DNA of 64,000 bases from Sphaerisporangium album (GCF_003323745.1 NZ_QOIL01000031.1:1-64000), one strand, 5' to 3'; counted from the first letter of the stretch, positions 35,849 to 43,412 are shown. Program-made: numbers and translations. Notes: generated by a model not told the origin, from the letters alone.

Positions 35849-36395
35849 CGCAGGCATCCGGTGCAGGTCCGCGCTCGCCTCTTTCCGCATTGAGGCTTTG
35901 GGCTACCGTGCAAGCTGCCCGTCTCGCCGTTGCCTGAATAGGATTCTCCCGGGAATCCGTGCGCGTCCGGCTGTAGGCCACCTGAAACCACACCGTGCGC
36001 CCGGCATTGTCCTCGTAGACACCCCATTGATCCGATATCAGATCAACGAGCATAAGCCCACGCCCACCCTCACCCAGGATGTCAGCCTGAACACGCGGGA
36101 ACGACTTACCTCCGGCATCAACGACGTCCACGTGAATTCGGTCCCAACACTCGGCCAGTGCAACCATGACACTTCCGCTGTGCCGTGAGTCCGAGTGCAT
36201 CACCGAATTCGTGAACACCTCCGACGTCAGCAATGTGACGTCCTCTAGTGCTGGATGATCAGCTCCGAGTCGGATGCGGACGAATGTACGCGCCTTAATG
36301 ACGCTTTCCGGTGACGCAGGTAGTTCGGTGACGCCTAAGAGGATTCCCGACATGTCCGAGTTGCGTTTATCCTCCAATGTCTTAGGATCCCGCAT
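35829..36395 (-). CDS. RsbW-like ATP-binding protein of the element
   Basis: 188 residues. GHKL boxes: EDVTLLTSEVFTNSVMHS, VDVVDAGGKS and GGRGLMLVDLISDQWGVYED, then TVWFQV as in the chromosomal paralogues. The C-terminal 45 residues are an unrelated tail. ATG at 36395 has GGAGG 8 bases upstream. Divergent from the HTH/TPR regulator. Probably part of the element's regulatory module. Confidence 0.8.
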   Translation of the reverse strand: MRDPKTLEDKRNSDMSGILLGVTELPASPESVIKARTFVRIRLGADHPALEDVTLLTSEVFTNSVMHSDSRHSGSVMVALAECWDRIHVDVVDAGGKSFPRVQADILGEGGRGLMLVDLISDQWGVYEDNAGRTVWFQVAYSRTRTDSRENPIQATARRAACTVAQSLNAERGERGPAPDACDGPGTG

Positions 36396-36535
36396 GGATC
36401 GCACCTCCGAGTGTCCGATGTGTGCGGTTCAGGGACCCGTACGGCGTTAACGGCGCCTGCGGGTCCCGCCATGTCTGGCGTCACCCATGACATCGCGGCA
36501 TGTGGATGCACCGACAGTGAGAGTGGGGGAGACTG

Positions 36536-36556
36536 GGGGAGACAGGCAGTCTCCCC
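36536..36556. promoter_or_regulatory. hairpin against the ribosome site of the HTH/TPR gene
   Basis: GGGGAGAC, AGGCA, GTCTCCCC: eight perfect pairs, ending 2 bases before AAGGAG (36559-36564) of the gene at 36572. A direct copy of GGGGGAGACT precedes it. It may be an autoregulatory operator or control translation. Confidence 0.45.
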
Positions 36557-36571
36557 TAAGGAGCGCATGCG

Positions 36572-37897
36572 ATGGGCAAAGCTCGGCCGCCTTGGGCTAC
36601 GCGACTCCGCGCCGGACGGCGCAAGAAGACGTGGACACAACGGGAGATGGCCAGAGAGCTTGCCGATGCTGCGGAAGGCACTAGCGCACGCCTAGCCGAG
36701 CGCGAGTCTCTGATTCGAATGATCAAAGACTGGGAGGCAGGCAGGCATAAGCCTAAAGATCCTTATCGAATCCTGTACTCCCGCGTACTCGGCATCGATG
36801 AGGATGAACTCTTCTCCGAGGAAACCCTAGCCGCATCACCTGATGTGTCCGCCGACCAGTCCATGGGCCCACGAGGGCCGTTGCCTATGCTGGTTACGGA
36901 GAGTGTGCCAGTCTCGCCACCAACCAAAGGTGATCCGGGCCGTCAGAGCGCCGATATGACAGCGATGAAAGCATTCCGCACAGCCGACTTACAGGTGGGC
37001 GGCGGACATCTATACGCGAGCGTCGTCAAGTATCTGGAGACAGATCTAGCGCCGCGTCTATTCGGTGTCAACAGCGATGAATCCGATACTCTCTTTATGG
37101 CGGCAACCGCCCTTACGGAGATGGCCGGATGGATGGCCCACGACTCAGGACGCGACCTGTTAGCCGAACAGCACTTCGACCGCGCTTTGGCCCTAACAAA
37201 AGCGGCTAACGACCAGCACCTTACCGCTCACATTTTGAGCAGCAAGAGCCATCTGGCAAGTTACCTACGAAACGCCGATAAGGCTATCCTGCTTGCCCGC
37301 AAAGGCCAAGATATCTTGCGTGTCTCACCGAACGGTATCCTGAGCGCACGCCTATTCGCCATGGAAGCGCGAGGTTTTGCTGGTTTAGGGAAGACGGCGG
37401 AATGTTTTCGGCTACTTGAACGCGCGGAGAAAGCTTTAGAAGGCGGGTCGGTCGATGAGACGTCCCTTTGGGTCAGCAATTTTGATGCAGGATCATTGGC
37501 TAGTGAAGCTGCACGATGCATGAGTCAGCTTGGCAAGCCAGTCGAGACCCGACGGTATGCAGAGCGTATTATCTCGCTAAGGCCAGCCCATCGGACACGT
37601 AGCCGCGCATTTGGACAACTTACCCTCGCATCTGCATGCATCCACCTTGGCAAGTTCGATGAGGCGTGCGCAGTGACACAGGAGGTGCTGACCTCCACGC
37701 AATCGCTTGGCTCATTCCTAATCATCAAACAGCTCAACAACTTAAGGCTAGCCCTCACATCGAGTATCGCAGTCAACAGCAAAGCAGCCCGCGAACTATC
37801 CGCTCATCTAGAGGCAGTCGTTGAGGAACGCCTTTGGCTCTACCAGTGGCTAAGTAAGGACGAGAAGCGCCAAGTCGGGAGCACCCGTGAACTCTGA
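36572..37897 (+). CDS. HTH regulator with TPR-like C-terminus
   Basis: 441 residues. A degenerate XRE-type HTH at about residues 8-75 (LRAGRRKKTWTQREMARELADAAE, MIKDWEAGRHKPKDPY) is followed by a linker and an all-helical region of TPR-like repeats (about residues 150-420; AEQHFDRALALTKAAND, NADKAILLARKGQDI, KFDEACAVTQEVL). This layout is common in actinomycete mobile elements and peptide-sensing regulators. ATG with AAGGAG 7 bases upstream. It overlaps the NUDIX gene by 11 bases. Codon use is more A/T-ending than in flanking chromosome. Confidence 0.85.
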   Translation: MGKARPPWATRLRAGRRKKTWTQREMARELADAAEGTSARLAERESLIRMIKDWEAGRHKPKDPYRILYSRVLGIDEDELFSEETLAASPDVSADQSMGPRGPLPMLVTESVPVSPPTKGDPGRQSADMTAMKAFRTADLQVGGGHLYASVVKYLETDLAPRLFGVNSDESDTLFMAATALTEMAGWMAHDSGRDLLAEQHFDRALALTKAANDQHLTAHILSSKSHLASYLRNADKAILLARKGQDILRVSPNGILSARLFAMEARGFAGLGKTAECFRLLERAEKALEGGSVDETSLWVSNFDAGSLASEAARCMSQLGKPVETRRYAERIISLRPAHRTRSRAFGQLTLASACIHLGKFDEACAVTQEVLTSTQSLGSFLIIKQLNNLRLALTSSIAVNSKAARELSAHLEAVVEERLWLYQWLSKDEKRQVGSTREL

Positions 37898-38408
37898 AGA
37901 TCCACTCTACGAACGCGATCCCGACGCATGGAATTCCTATCTTGCGGCCGGAAACGCGAAGCAGCCTCGCAAGCGTGTTAGCGCAGATGTAATTCTTCGA
38001 GATGACGCGGGCCGGATATTGCTGGTTGACCCCAAGTACAAGCCTGATTGGGATCTACCTGGAGGCATGGCAGAGGCAAATGAACCACCGGCCGATACGG
38101 CCCGCCGTGAACTGCGCGAAGAGCTGGGATGCTCTGTCAAGGTTGGCGCACTGCTATGCGTAGACTGGCAATCGCCTCATGGACCGTGGGATGACCTGCT
38201 TGCCTTCGTCTTCGATGGTGGCACGTTGAGCAGTAGAGATATAGATGCGCTCTACTTGGCGGATCAAGAACTTGCAGCCTATGAATTCTGCTCTATCGAG
38301 CAGGCTAGACAGCGGTTGCGGCCGTATATGACCCGACGCCTAACCAATGCCTTGGAAGCTCTCACGACCGGGCAATTCCGATATTTGCAAGACGGTCACC
38401 CGCAGTAG
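37887..38408 (+). CDS. NUDIX hydrolase (Pif-like candidate)
   Basis: 173 residues. The NUDIX box is complete: GGMAEANEPPADTARRELRE followed by ELG, matching GX5EX7REUXEEXGU. The N-terminus (YERDPDAWNSYLAAGNAKQPRKRVSADV) has the look of NUDIX proteins carried by AICEs. In pSAM2 the NUDIX protein Pif blocks redundant transfer into cells already carrying the element; a similar immunity role is inferred from context only. GTG start, overlapping the regulator gene by 11 bases, so co-translated. Confidence 0.85.
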   Translation: MNSEDPLYERDPDAWNSYLAAGNAKQPRKRVSADVILRDDAGRILLVDPKYKPDWDLPGGMAEANEPPADTARRELREELGCSVKVGALLCVDWQSPHGPWDDLLAFVFDGGTLSSRDIDALYLADQELAAYEFCSIEQARQRLRPYMTRRLTNALEALTTGQFRYLQDGHPQ

Positions 38409-38520
38409 GCGCCAGGTGCCAGCACAAGATCAAAACAGCCTCCGGCGGGGGACTCCGGCTCCGGGGTCGGCACGAGCGTTGTCGAACGACCGTAAAGGGT
38501 TGCTGCGGGAGCCCGACCAT

Positions 38521-38656
38521 CCCGTTCGCCGTCACCCCGGGCAGAGCCAAGCAGACCAAGGCCACGGGCACAAGACCGTTCGTCCGGTAGGGCGCTGCGT
38601 CTTGTGCCCGTGGCCTTGGCCCGCTTCCCCTACGGGACGGGATGACGGCAAACGGG
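38521..38656. repeat. 136-bp nested dyad with perfect 21-bp inner stem
   Basis: Inner arms at 38556-38576 and 38599-38619 are perfect complements over 21 bases (22-base loop). Outer arms at 38521-38538 and 38639-38656 match at 16 of 18. Both pairs share nearly the same centre. It lies between the converging NUDIX and rep genes. It could be a two-way terminator or a single-strand origin. Confidence 0.8.
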
Positions 38657-38724
38657 ACGGCCAGACAGGCCGAATGCTGCGGAGAGGACCCGTGCATATG
38701 CGCGTAGGGTTCTTTCATCCCGTC

Positions 38725-38793
38725 GTGGTGTCGCCGGCCCCAACCGCTTCGCGGCCCCTTCGGGGTGCTTCGCATTGGCGCCGGCCACACCAC
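38725..38793. repeat. long stem closed by three TTC-loop mini-hairpins
   Basis: Arms 38725-38743 and 38775-38793 pair at 17 of 19 positions. The enclosed 31 bases fold entirely into three adjacent mini-hairpins: CCGC/GCGG, CCCC/GGGG and TGC/GCA, each with loop TTC. It starts 24 bases past the rep stop, so it would be in the rep 3' UTR as well as in the DNA. Confidence 0.85.
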
Positions 38794-38816
38794 TACCGCA
38801 CGGGGCCAGCCACCAG

Positions 38817-40220
38817 TTAGCCGGGCGGTTGCTCGCGAGCCTGTTGCCGTACGATCTGCCGCGCTGTGGCGATGCGTTGCCGTGCCAGCTCAGCCCAGAA
38901 CCGTTCGCCGTCCCTGTGGCCGCTTCCGGCGAACCGCCATTCGCCCACCGTGACCGTCTGCCGTTCGGCCGGGTCGGGCAGGCCCCGACGCTTGCGCGCC
39001 TCTTCGGCCTGGTGATCGGCCCGAGCCTGCCGCAGCGTGCCCAAGGTGGTGGAGTAGTGGCGGCTCTTGGTGGAGAAGTGCCCCCGGTAACCGAGCATGT
39101 GAGCCCACCGCCGAAGCGGCATCAGCCGGTACTCGGGGAGGTCGTTCAGCACGAAACACGTGTAGATCATGCGCCGGGCATGCTCGGTGACATCCAGGAA
39201 CGCCACATCCCGCATCTGCCGGATCGGCCGGTCAACCGTCCCGGAGGCTTCCGCGCCCTTGGTGGCGTACTTGGCGATGTAGGACGCCACCCGCTGATCT
39301 GCCACCCCTTCCAGCGAGGTAGAGACATAGATCGGGTCCACGTCGAGCTGAGTCCCCCAGCGAGCGACGAACGAGCCGTCATCACGAACGGGCACCGAGA
39401 CGACCGCCGCAGCCTCCCGAATGGCGTCCTGGAGGACGGGCACGCTCGCCCAGCCCGGAGGAGCCACCCCAGGGCCGTCCGGTCCATCCAGCCGGATCAC
39501 GGCATGGAAGTGGACCAGGCCACGCGCCTGATATTCAGCCACCTTGGCGTACGACAGCCGCAGCCGTTGTCTGAGCTGCGCGCGTGAGATGCCCAGTCGC
39601 CGGGCGAAGACGGCCGGGAGAGCCTGAGTGAAGCGCCGCCACAGTTCGCCCGCGTGAGCGTTCCACAGCACGGCGCCGGGATAGTCGTAGCAGTCCACGC
39701 AGACCGGTTGCCCGACCTGGGGGTCTGCTTCCTCATGTCGTGTGCCGCAGCCTTGCGGCCGTCCGTGCTCGCACACCGGGTTGTCGCGCCTAGGACGACA
39801 CGGCAGTGCCTTCCCGTCCTTCTCGCGTCGAGCGTGGACCGCGCCGAACGAGGGGGCGGTGAAGGTGGCGAACACCCGGGGATGCGCGCTTACGTCCTCG
39901 GGGACGCCCTTGCCGCCCCGCAGGCCGGACAGGACCAGGTGATAGGTGTCATCCCGGTAGACCTCCGCACAGGCAGGACACCGGGACGCGCGACGGTTAC
40001 CGCACGCGGTGAGCAGGTACCCGGTTGGCTCATCCGCCGTCCGGTAGACATCCAGGATCTCTAGAGCCGAGTCGAAGGTGATCCGGTGACCTTGAAGCCG
40101 GATCGGCTCAGCACAGCCACCAGTGGCGCGCACCATCTGTTGCCACCGGGCGAAGTCCGGCATCGACGCGCGTTGAGCAGCGGCATAGATATCGGGAGAG
40201 AAGCCGTGAGCCTCAGTCAC
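38817..40220 (-). CDS. rolling-circle replication initiator, RepSA-like
   Basis: 467 residues. HUH endonuclease signature: GLVHFHAVIRLDGP with His237 and His239, and nucleophile candidates Tyr314 and Tyr318 in SYIAKYATK. Cysteine pairs (CPACAEVYRD, CEHGRPQGCG, VCVDCYDYPG) suggest zinc binding. Closest in style to RepSA of pSAM2 and related actinomycete plasmids. GTG start at 40220 overlaps the stop of the 63-residue gene (GTGA), giving coupled translation; readings upstream of it are in another gene. Implies the excised circle replicates. Confidence 0.9.
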   Translation of the reverse strand: MTEAHGFSPDIYAAAQRASMPDFARWQQMVRATGGCAEPIRLQGHRITFDSALEILDVYRTADEPTGYLLTACGNRRASRCPACAEVYRDDTYHLVLSGLRGGKGVPEDVSAHPRVFATFTAPSFGAVHARREKDGKALPCRPRRDNPVCEHGRPQGCGTRHEEADPQVGQPVCVDCYDYPGAVLWNAHAGELWRRFTQALPAVFARRLGISRAQLRQRLRLSYAKVAEYQARGLVHFHAVIRLDGPDGPGVAPPGWASVPVLQDAIREAAAVVSVPVRDDGSFVARWGTQLDVDPIYVSTSLEGVADQRVASYIAKYATKGAEASGTVDRPIRQMRDVAFLDVTEHARRMIYTCFVLNDLPEYRLMPLRRWAHMLGYRGHFSTKSRHYSTTLGTLRQARADHQAEEARKRRGLPDPAERQTVTVGEWRFAGSGHRDGERFWAELARQRIATARQIVRQQAREQPPG

Positions 40221-40408
40221 GCGGCACCCCTCCTGCCCTCGACGGGACGAGCAGAGGAGACAGAAGACGGACGCGGGTCTATCTCTACATCGAGAATGGC
40301 AGCGACACGCCGCCACTTATCAGGCGACCACTCGGGTAGCTGAGCGGCCTTTCGCTTGCCCCACTCCTGAGCAAGCTTGAGATGTGGCACCAATTCATCG
40401 GGTACCAG
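40217..40408 (-). CDS. 63-residue protein coupled to rep, apparent CTG start
   Basis: The frame runs LVPDELVPHLKLAQEWGKRK, then LPEWSPDKWRRVAAILD, and ends at TGA 40217-40219 overlapping the rep GTG. An upstream in-frame stop leaves only CTG (40408), TTG or GTG as starts; the CTG has AAAGGAG 6 bases upstream, the others have nothing. Helical, basic in the middle. It occupies the place of small helper or excisionase genes in AICEs, but no HTH is evident. Identity unknown. Confidence 0.6.
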   Translation of the reverse strand: MVPDELVPHLKLAQEWGKRKAAQLPEWSPDKWRRVAAILDVEIDPRPSSVSSARPVEGRRGAA

Positions 40409-40802
40409 CGGGGGCTCCTTTCACCGCAGGGAGCCACCGACGCACTGGAAGACGAAAGCACCATCGCAGGCATGCCGAAGATACGGCATGATGTGACGAT
40501 GATGCTTTCAGCGAGAGTAATTTGGAGTGTTTGTAAGTTTATGCGCGATGTTTTATAGACCGGTTGGCGCGCCAATTTATTGGCCTACCGCTGGGCCGGG
40601 CACATCCAGCGGAACAGCAACCTTATATGTTTGTTTTAGTATTCCCGGTAGTTTATTCGCGCCGAATCGTATCGCGTGCCGGTTTCTCGCTGTCCCTGTC
40701 GCTCGTGGTCGGATGGCCTGGACACCTCTAGATCTACCACGCTGACAACGAATAGGGGGAGGTCAAAGTTCCATTGGCAGCCGCATCGGCCACCTTTCGT
40801 AG

Positions 40803-40849
40803 GTGTCCCTCAGCGTCCCCAGACGTCCAAGGGCGTCCGTAGCCGTCCC
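40803..40849. repeat. five helically phased GTCC repeats (10-bp period)
   Basis: GTCC starts at 40805, 40815, 40825, 40835 and 40845, exactly 10 bases apart, with CGTCC in the last four. A protein could bind all copies on one face of the helix. Iteron-like; lies between rep and integrase. Confidence 0.7.
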
Positions 40850-40870
40850 ACCATTCCAGGAAACAGGTAA

Positions 40871-40905
40871 GGGAGCTGTCACCCCGGGTAAGGGTGGCAG
40901 CTCCC
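40871..40905 (-). terminator. terminator hairpin after integrase
   Basis: GGGAGCTGTCACCC (40871-40884) and GGGTGGCAGCTCCC (40892-40905) pair at 13 of 14 around seven bases, starting 19 bases past the integrase stop on the minus strand. Confidence 0.75.
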
Positions 40906-40923
40906 TGCCCAGTTAGAGACGTC

Positions 40924-42468
40924 CTAGACGTCCTCACGTCCGATCGGTTCGAGAAGATCGGGATTGAACGGAGCCCGCCCCGTCCGGCCACTCGGATGGA
41001 CGATCACGGCGACGAGCGCTTCCCGCACGTACATGCGCTTACGCGACAGAGGCAGCCCACCATCCTCCTCTGGTAGGTACCAGCGCTTGCGGATGTCCGC
41101 CACGTTGATGTCTGTCCGCGCCTGCGCCGCTCTTACGGCACCCTCGAATTTATTCTTCTCGGCGCGCAGTTCGGCAACGTCGCGCTCCAGATCAGGTAGC
41201 AGCCGGTAGAACAGTTCAGCCGTGACCTTCCGAGGCTTGCCCATGAATGCGGAAATGTGCTCATTAAGAGCGGCTTCCGCTTCGTTGAGTTCTGCGAGGC
41301 GAGGCCATTCCGTCGAGACGGGAATTCGACGGATTTCCGCTTCTTCTAGCTTAGCTAAAACAGCTTCGGAAACGTACATGTCAACGAGGTCACCACGTCG
41401 AGACAGCGCGCCGCAACCGCCCGCGCTACGCGCCGGGCAATGGTACACGTGATGGCCCAGTTCCGGACGTTGGGCAACTCGAAGCTTTGTGTTGCATATA
41501 CCGCCGTCCGCTTTCGGCCGCCCGCAGCGGAGAATTCCGGTGAGCAAGTAGCGGTGTTCACGGTAATCGGATGGGAGCAACTCGCCCGGTACGCCATCCT
41601 GTCCGACACTGCGCCCGTTGCGCGTAGTGAAGATCGCTTGCACTGTCACCCATTCATCCGGGGTAAGGATGGCTTCCCACTGCCCGACCACCGGGTTACC
41701 GTCGTCATCTCTCACAAGCTCGTCACCGAGCCGACGCCAGCCGCAAAGCCGAGGGTTCGAGAGGGTTCCCTTAAGCACGTGGACTCGCCAGTCTCCCCCA
41801 CGAGGAGTCCTCACGCCATCCCGATTCCATGCGTTGACGATGGAGCGCAATGAGCTACCGCCGATGAAGTCGCGCGCTGCCTGACGCAGCAAAGGCGCCT
41901 CCTTCGGATCGAGCGAAACACGGTCAGCCTGCCAGCCGAACGGCCGATGTCCCCCCACCGGGATACCTTCCTCCGCCCTCCGCCGATGCGCCCGCCTCGC
42001 GCGACGCTGCATCTTCCTGACTTCCATCTTCGAGATCACTGCCCCGAACAGGCCCATGCTTTCGACGTCTTCGCTGTACAGGTTCTTGGTCTGTTTGGCG
42101 TCCGCGTACACGAAACCGTCGTTATAGGTGAACGCCTCCACGAAGCGCTCAAAGTCACCAGGGCGACGAGTCAGGCGATCATCGGCCACGACGACGACGC
42201 CGCGAACCTGAGTCCCGTCATCGAGCTTGCCAACACGCAGGGCCTTGACCATCGTTTCGAAGTCGTCACGCACGACGTCAGCCTTTGCCGCAGACTTGTC
42301 GTTGTCCGTGAACTCGTGGACAACCGTCCAGCCGTGCCGAGCAGCCGTCTCCCGGTTGACCTTGTGTTGGTCACGCACACCGTGTTCGTCCTTCTTCGTG
42401 TCTGCCGAGATCCGCGCGTACGACACCACCGGAACGACGTCCGAGGTCAGCGCCTTGAGCTTCGTCAT
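40924..42468 (-). CDS. large serine recombinase (integrase)
   Basis: 514 residues. Resolvase domain with catalytic Ser21 in YARIS and DQ...R motifs (DEHGVRDQ, VVADDRLTRRPGDFERF), a recombinase domain (PVGGHRPFGW, GSSLRSIVNAWN), a zinc ribbon (LRCGRPKADGGICNT, then YHCPARSAGGCGA) and a C-terminal coiled-coil-like region (AELNEAEAALNEHISAF, LERDVAELRAEKNKF). ATG with TAGGAGG 5 bases upstream. It lies next to attR, the normal position for the enzyme that inserted the element into the symporter gene. Excision would need a directionality factor. Confidence 0.95.
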   Translation of the reverse strand: MTKLKALTSDVVPVVSYARISADTKKDEHGVRDQHKVNRETAARHGWTVVHEFTDNDKSAAKADVVRDDFETMVKALRVGKLDDGTQVRGVVVVADDRLTRRPGDFERFVEAFTYNDGFVYADAKQTKNLYSEDVESMGLFGAVISKMEVRKMQRRARRAHRRRAEEGIPVGGHRPFGWQADRVSLDPKEAPLLRQAARDFIGGSSLRSIVNAWNRDGVRTPRGGDWRVHVLKGTLSNPRLCGWRRLGDELVRDDDGNPVVGQWEAILTPDEWVTVQAIFTTRNGRSVGQDGVPGELLPSDYREHRYLLTGILRCGRPKADGGICNTKLRVAQRPELGHHVYHCPARSAGGCGALSRRGDLVDMYVSEAVLAKLEEAEIRRIPVSTEWPRLAELNEAEAALNEHISAFMGKPRKVTAELFYRLLPDLERDVAELRAEKNKFEGAVRAAQARTDINVADIRKRWYLPEEDGGLPLSRKRMYVREALVAVIVHPSGRTGRAPFNPDLLEPIGREDV

Positions 42469-42476
42469 GTGTGCCT

Positions 42477-42499
42477 CCTAGGTAAAGAGTATCCCTAGG
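42477..42499. promoter_or_regulatory. paired CCTAGG palindromes before integrase
   Basis: CCTAGG at 42477-42482 and 42494-42499, 11 bases apart, between the integrase start and attR. They could be an attP arm-site or a control site for the integrase promoter. Confidence 0.35.
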
Positions 42500-42506
42500 C
42501 ACTGTT

Positions 42507-42516
42507 CTACTTGCAG
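42507..42516. other. attR core
   Basis: CTACTTGCAG; the following base 42517 resumes the symporter reading frame (TLFSFFNAP). Confidence 0.75.
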
Positions 42517-42927
42517 ACGTTGTTCTCGTTCTTCAACGCGCCGCTGTTCGCGACGTTCATCATCGGCCTGTTCTGGCGGCGGATGACCGCGTGGGCCGGG
42601 TTCTGGGGCCTGCTGTCGGGGACCGTCGCCGCGTTCGCGTCCTACATCCTGTTCAAGGTGGGCGTGCTCGACTTCGGCACCGAGCTGAACGCCACCTTCT
42701 GGGGCGCGGGCACCGCGTTCGTCGTCGACGCGGTGGTCTCGATCGTCGTCACCCTGCTCACCACGCCGAAGCCGGAGAGCGAACTGCGCGGGCTGGTCTA
42801 CGGCCTCAGCGACGCCTCGATCGCGGACGACGCGCTGGCGGGCGACAGGGCGTGGTACCGCTCGCCGATCATCCTCGGCGTGGGCGCGATCGTCCTCGGC
42901 GCCCTGCTGTACATCCCCTTCGCCTGA
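42511..42927 (+). pseudogene. sodium:solute symporter, 3' part
   Basis: Encodes the last 136 residues of the symporter: TLFSFFNAPLFATFIIGLFW, two or three membrane segments, and a C-terminal tail ending in ILGVGAIVLGALLYIPFA. The TTG at 42511 could in principle start translation, but there is no ribosome site and the fragment cannot transport by itself. Joined to the 5' part at Gln422 it gives about 558 residues, the normal SSS length. Confidence 0.92.
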
Positions 42928-42956
42928 ACCTTCCCTGATCGATACGGAGAACCCCT

Positions 42957-43268
42957 GTGAGCGAGGAGACCACCCGCAAGCGCGCCGCACGGCTGTTCGA
43001 CATCCGGCGGATCATCGGCGGGCTGTTCGTGGTGTACGGCGTGATCCTGACGATCACCGGGCTGCTCGACGGCCAGGCCGAGGTGGCCAAGGCCGAGGGC
43101 GTGCGCATCAACCTCTGGACGGGCCTGGCGATGATCGTCGTCGGGGTCGTCTTCGTCGTCTGGGAACGGCTGCGTCCGTACGACGCGCCGGACGCGTCCC
43201 CCGAGTCCGAATCCGAGTCGGCGTCGAGGTCGGCGTCGGAGGGGGAAGCGGGCCGGCCGGGGGCATAG
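42957..43268 (+). CDS. small membrane protein next to symporter
   Basis: 103 residues, GTG start 27 bases after the symporter stop. Two membrane segments: IIGGLFVVYGVILTITGLL and LWTGLAMIVVGVVFVVWERL; the end is acidic and Ser-rich. Such two-span proteins often follow SSS symporter genes in actinomycetes, and it was surely in the same operon before the element inserted. With the element present, its transcription depends on another promoter. Confidence 0.75.
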   Translation: MSEETTRKRAARLFDIRRIIGGLFVVYGVILTITGLLDGQAEVAKAEGVRINLWTGLAMIVVGVVFVVWERLRPYDAPDASPESESESASRSASEGEAGRPGA

Positions 43269-43412
43269 ACCTCCAAGAGGGACGACAGGTCGTGTAACTT
43301 TCAGCCCCGGCAGGGCATCAGCGCAGGTGGGCAAGCCGCCCGGCATCGCCTCCCTTCCTCGGCCCGCTCGCCCGTCCTTACCATCGCGGCGCGGACCAAT
43401 CGGAGGTGAAGG

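Larger units (their letters stand above)
40409..40923. other. non-coding region of the element between rep and integrase
   Basis: 515 bases, AT-rich at 40490-40680. Contains a perfect 12-base palindrome TTGGCGCGCCAA (40564-40575), the phased repeat array at 40803-40849 and the integrase terminator. Promoter for the rep operon is probably here. Confidence 0.5.
35009..42516. mobile_element. 7.5-kb integrative element with serine integrase and RepSA-type Rep
   Basis: Element bounded by the two att cores, inserted in the SSS gene. Contents from left: hypothetical gene, DUF397-like and ATP-binding genes (minus), HTH/TPR regulator and NUDIX hydrolase (plus), two large dyads, HUH Rep and a coupled 63-residue protein (minus), phased repeats, serine integrase (minus). 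It resembles an actinomycete integrative and conjugative element (AICE) in Rep, NUDIX and regulator, but uses a serine integrase and shows no FtsK-like Tra or Spd gene. Codons ending in A/T are much commoner than in the flanks, so it is foreign. Confidence 0.9.

Noticed and set aside
40734..40991. 85-codon minus-strand frame across the integrase end
   Set aside because: Runs over the terminator hairpin and the phased repeats and overlaps the integrase; no ribosome site.
35009..42516. Prophage interpretation of the element
   Set aside because: No capsid, portal, terminase or lysis genes; HUH Rep and NUDIX/HTH genes fit a plasmid-like integrative element.
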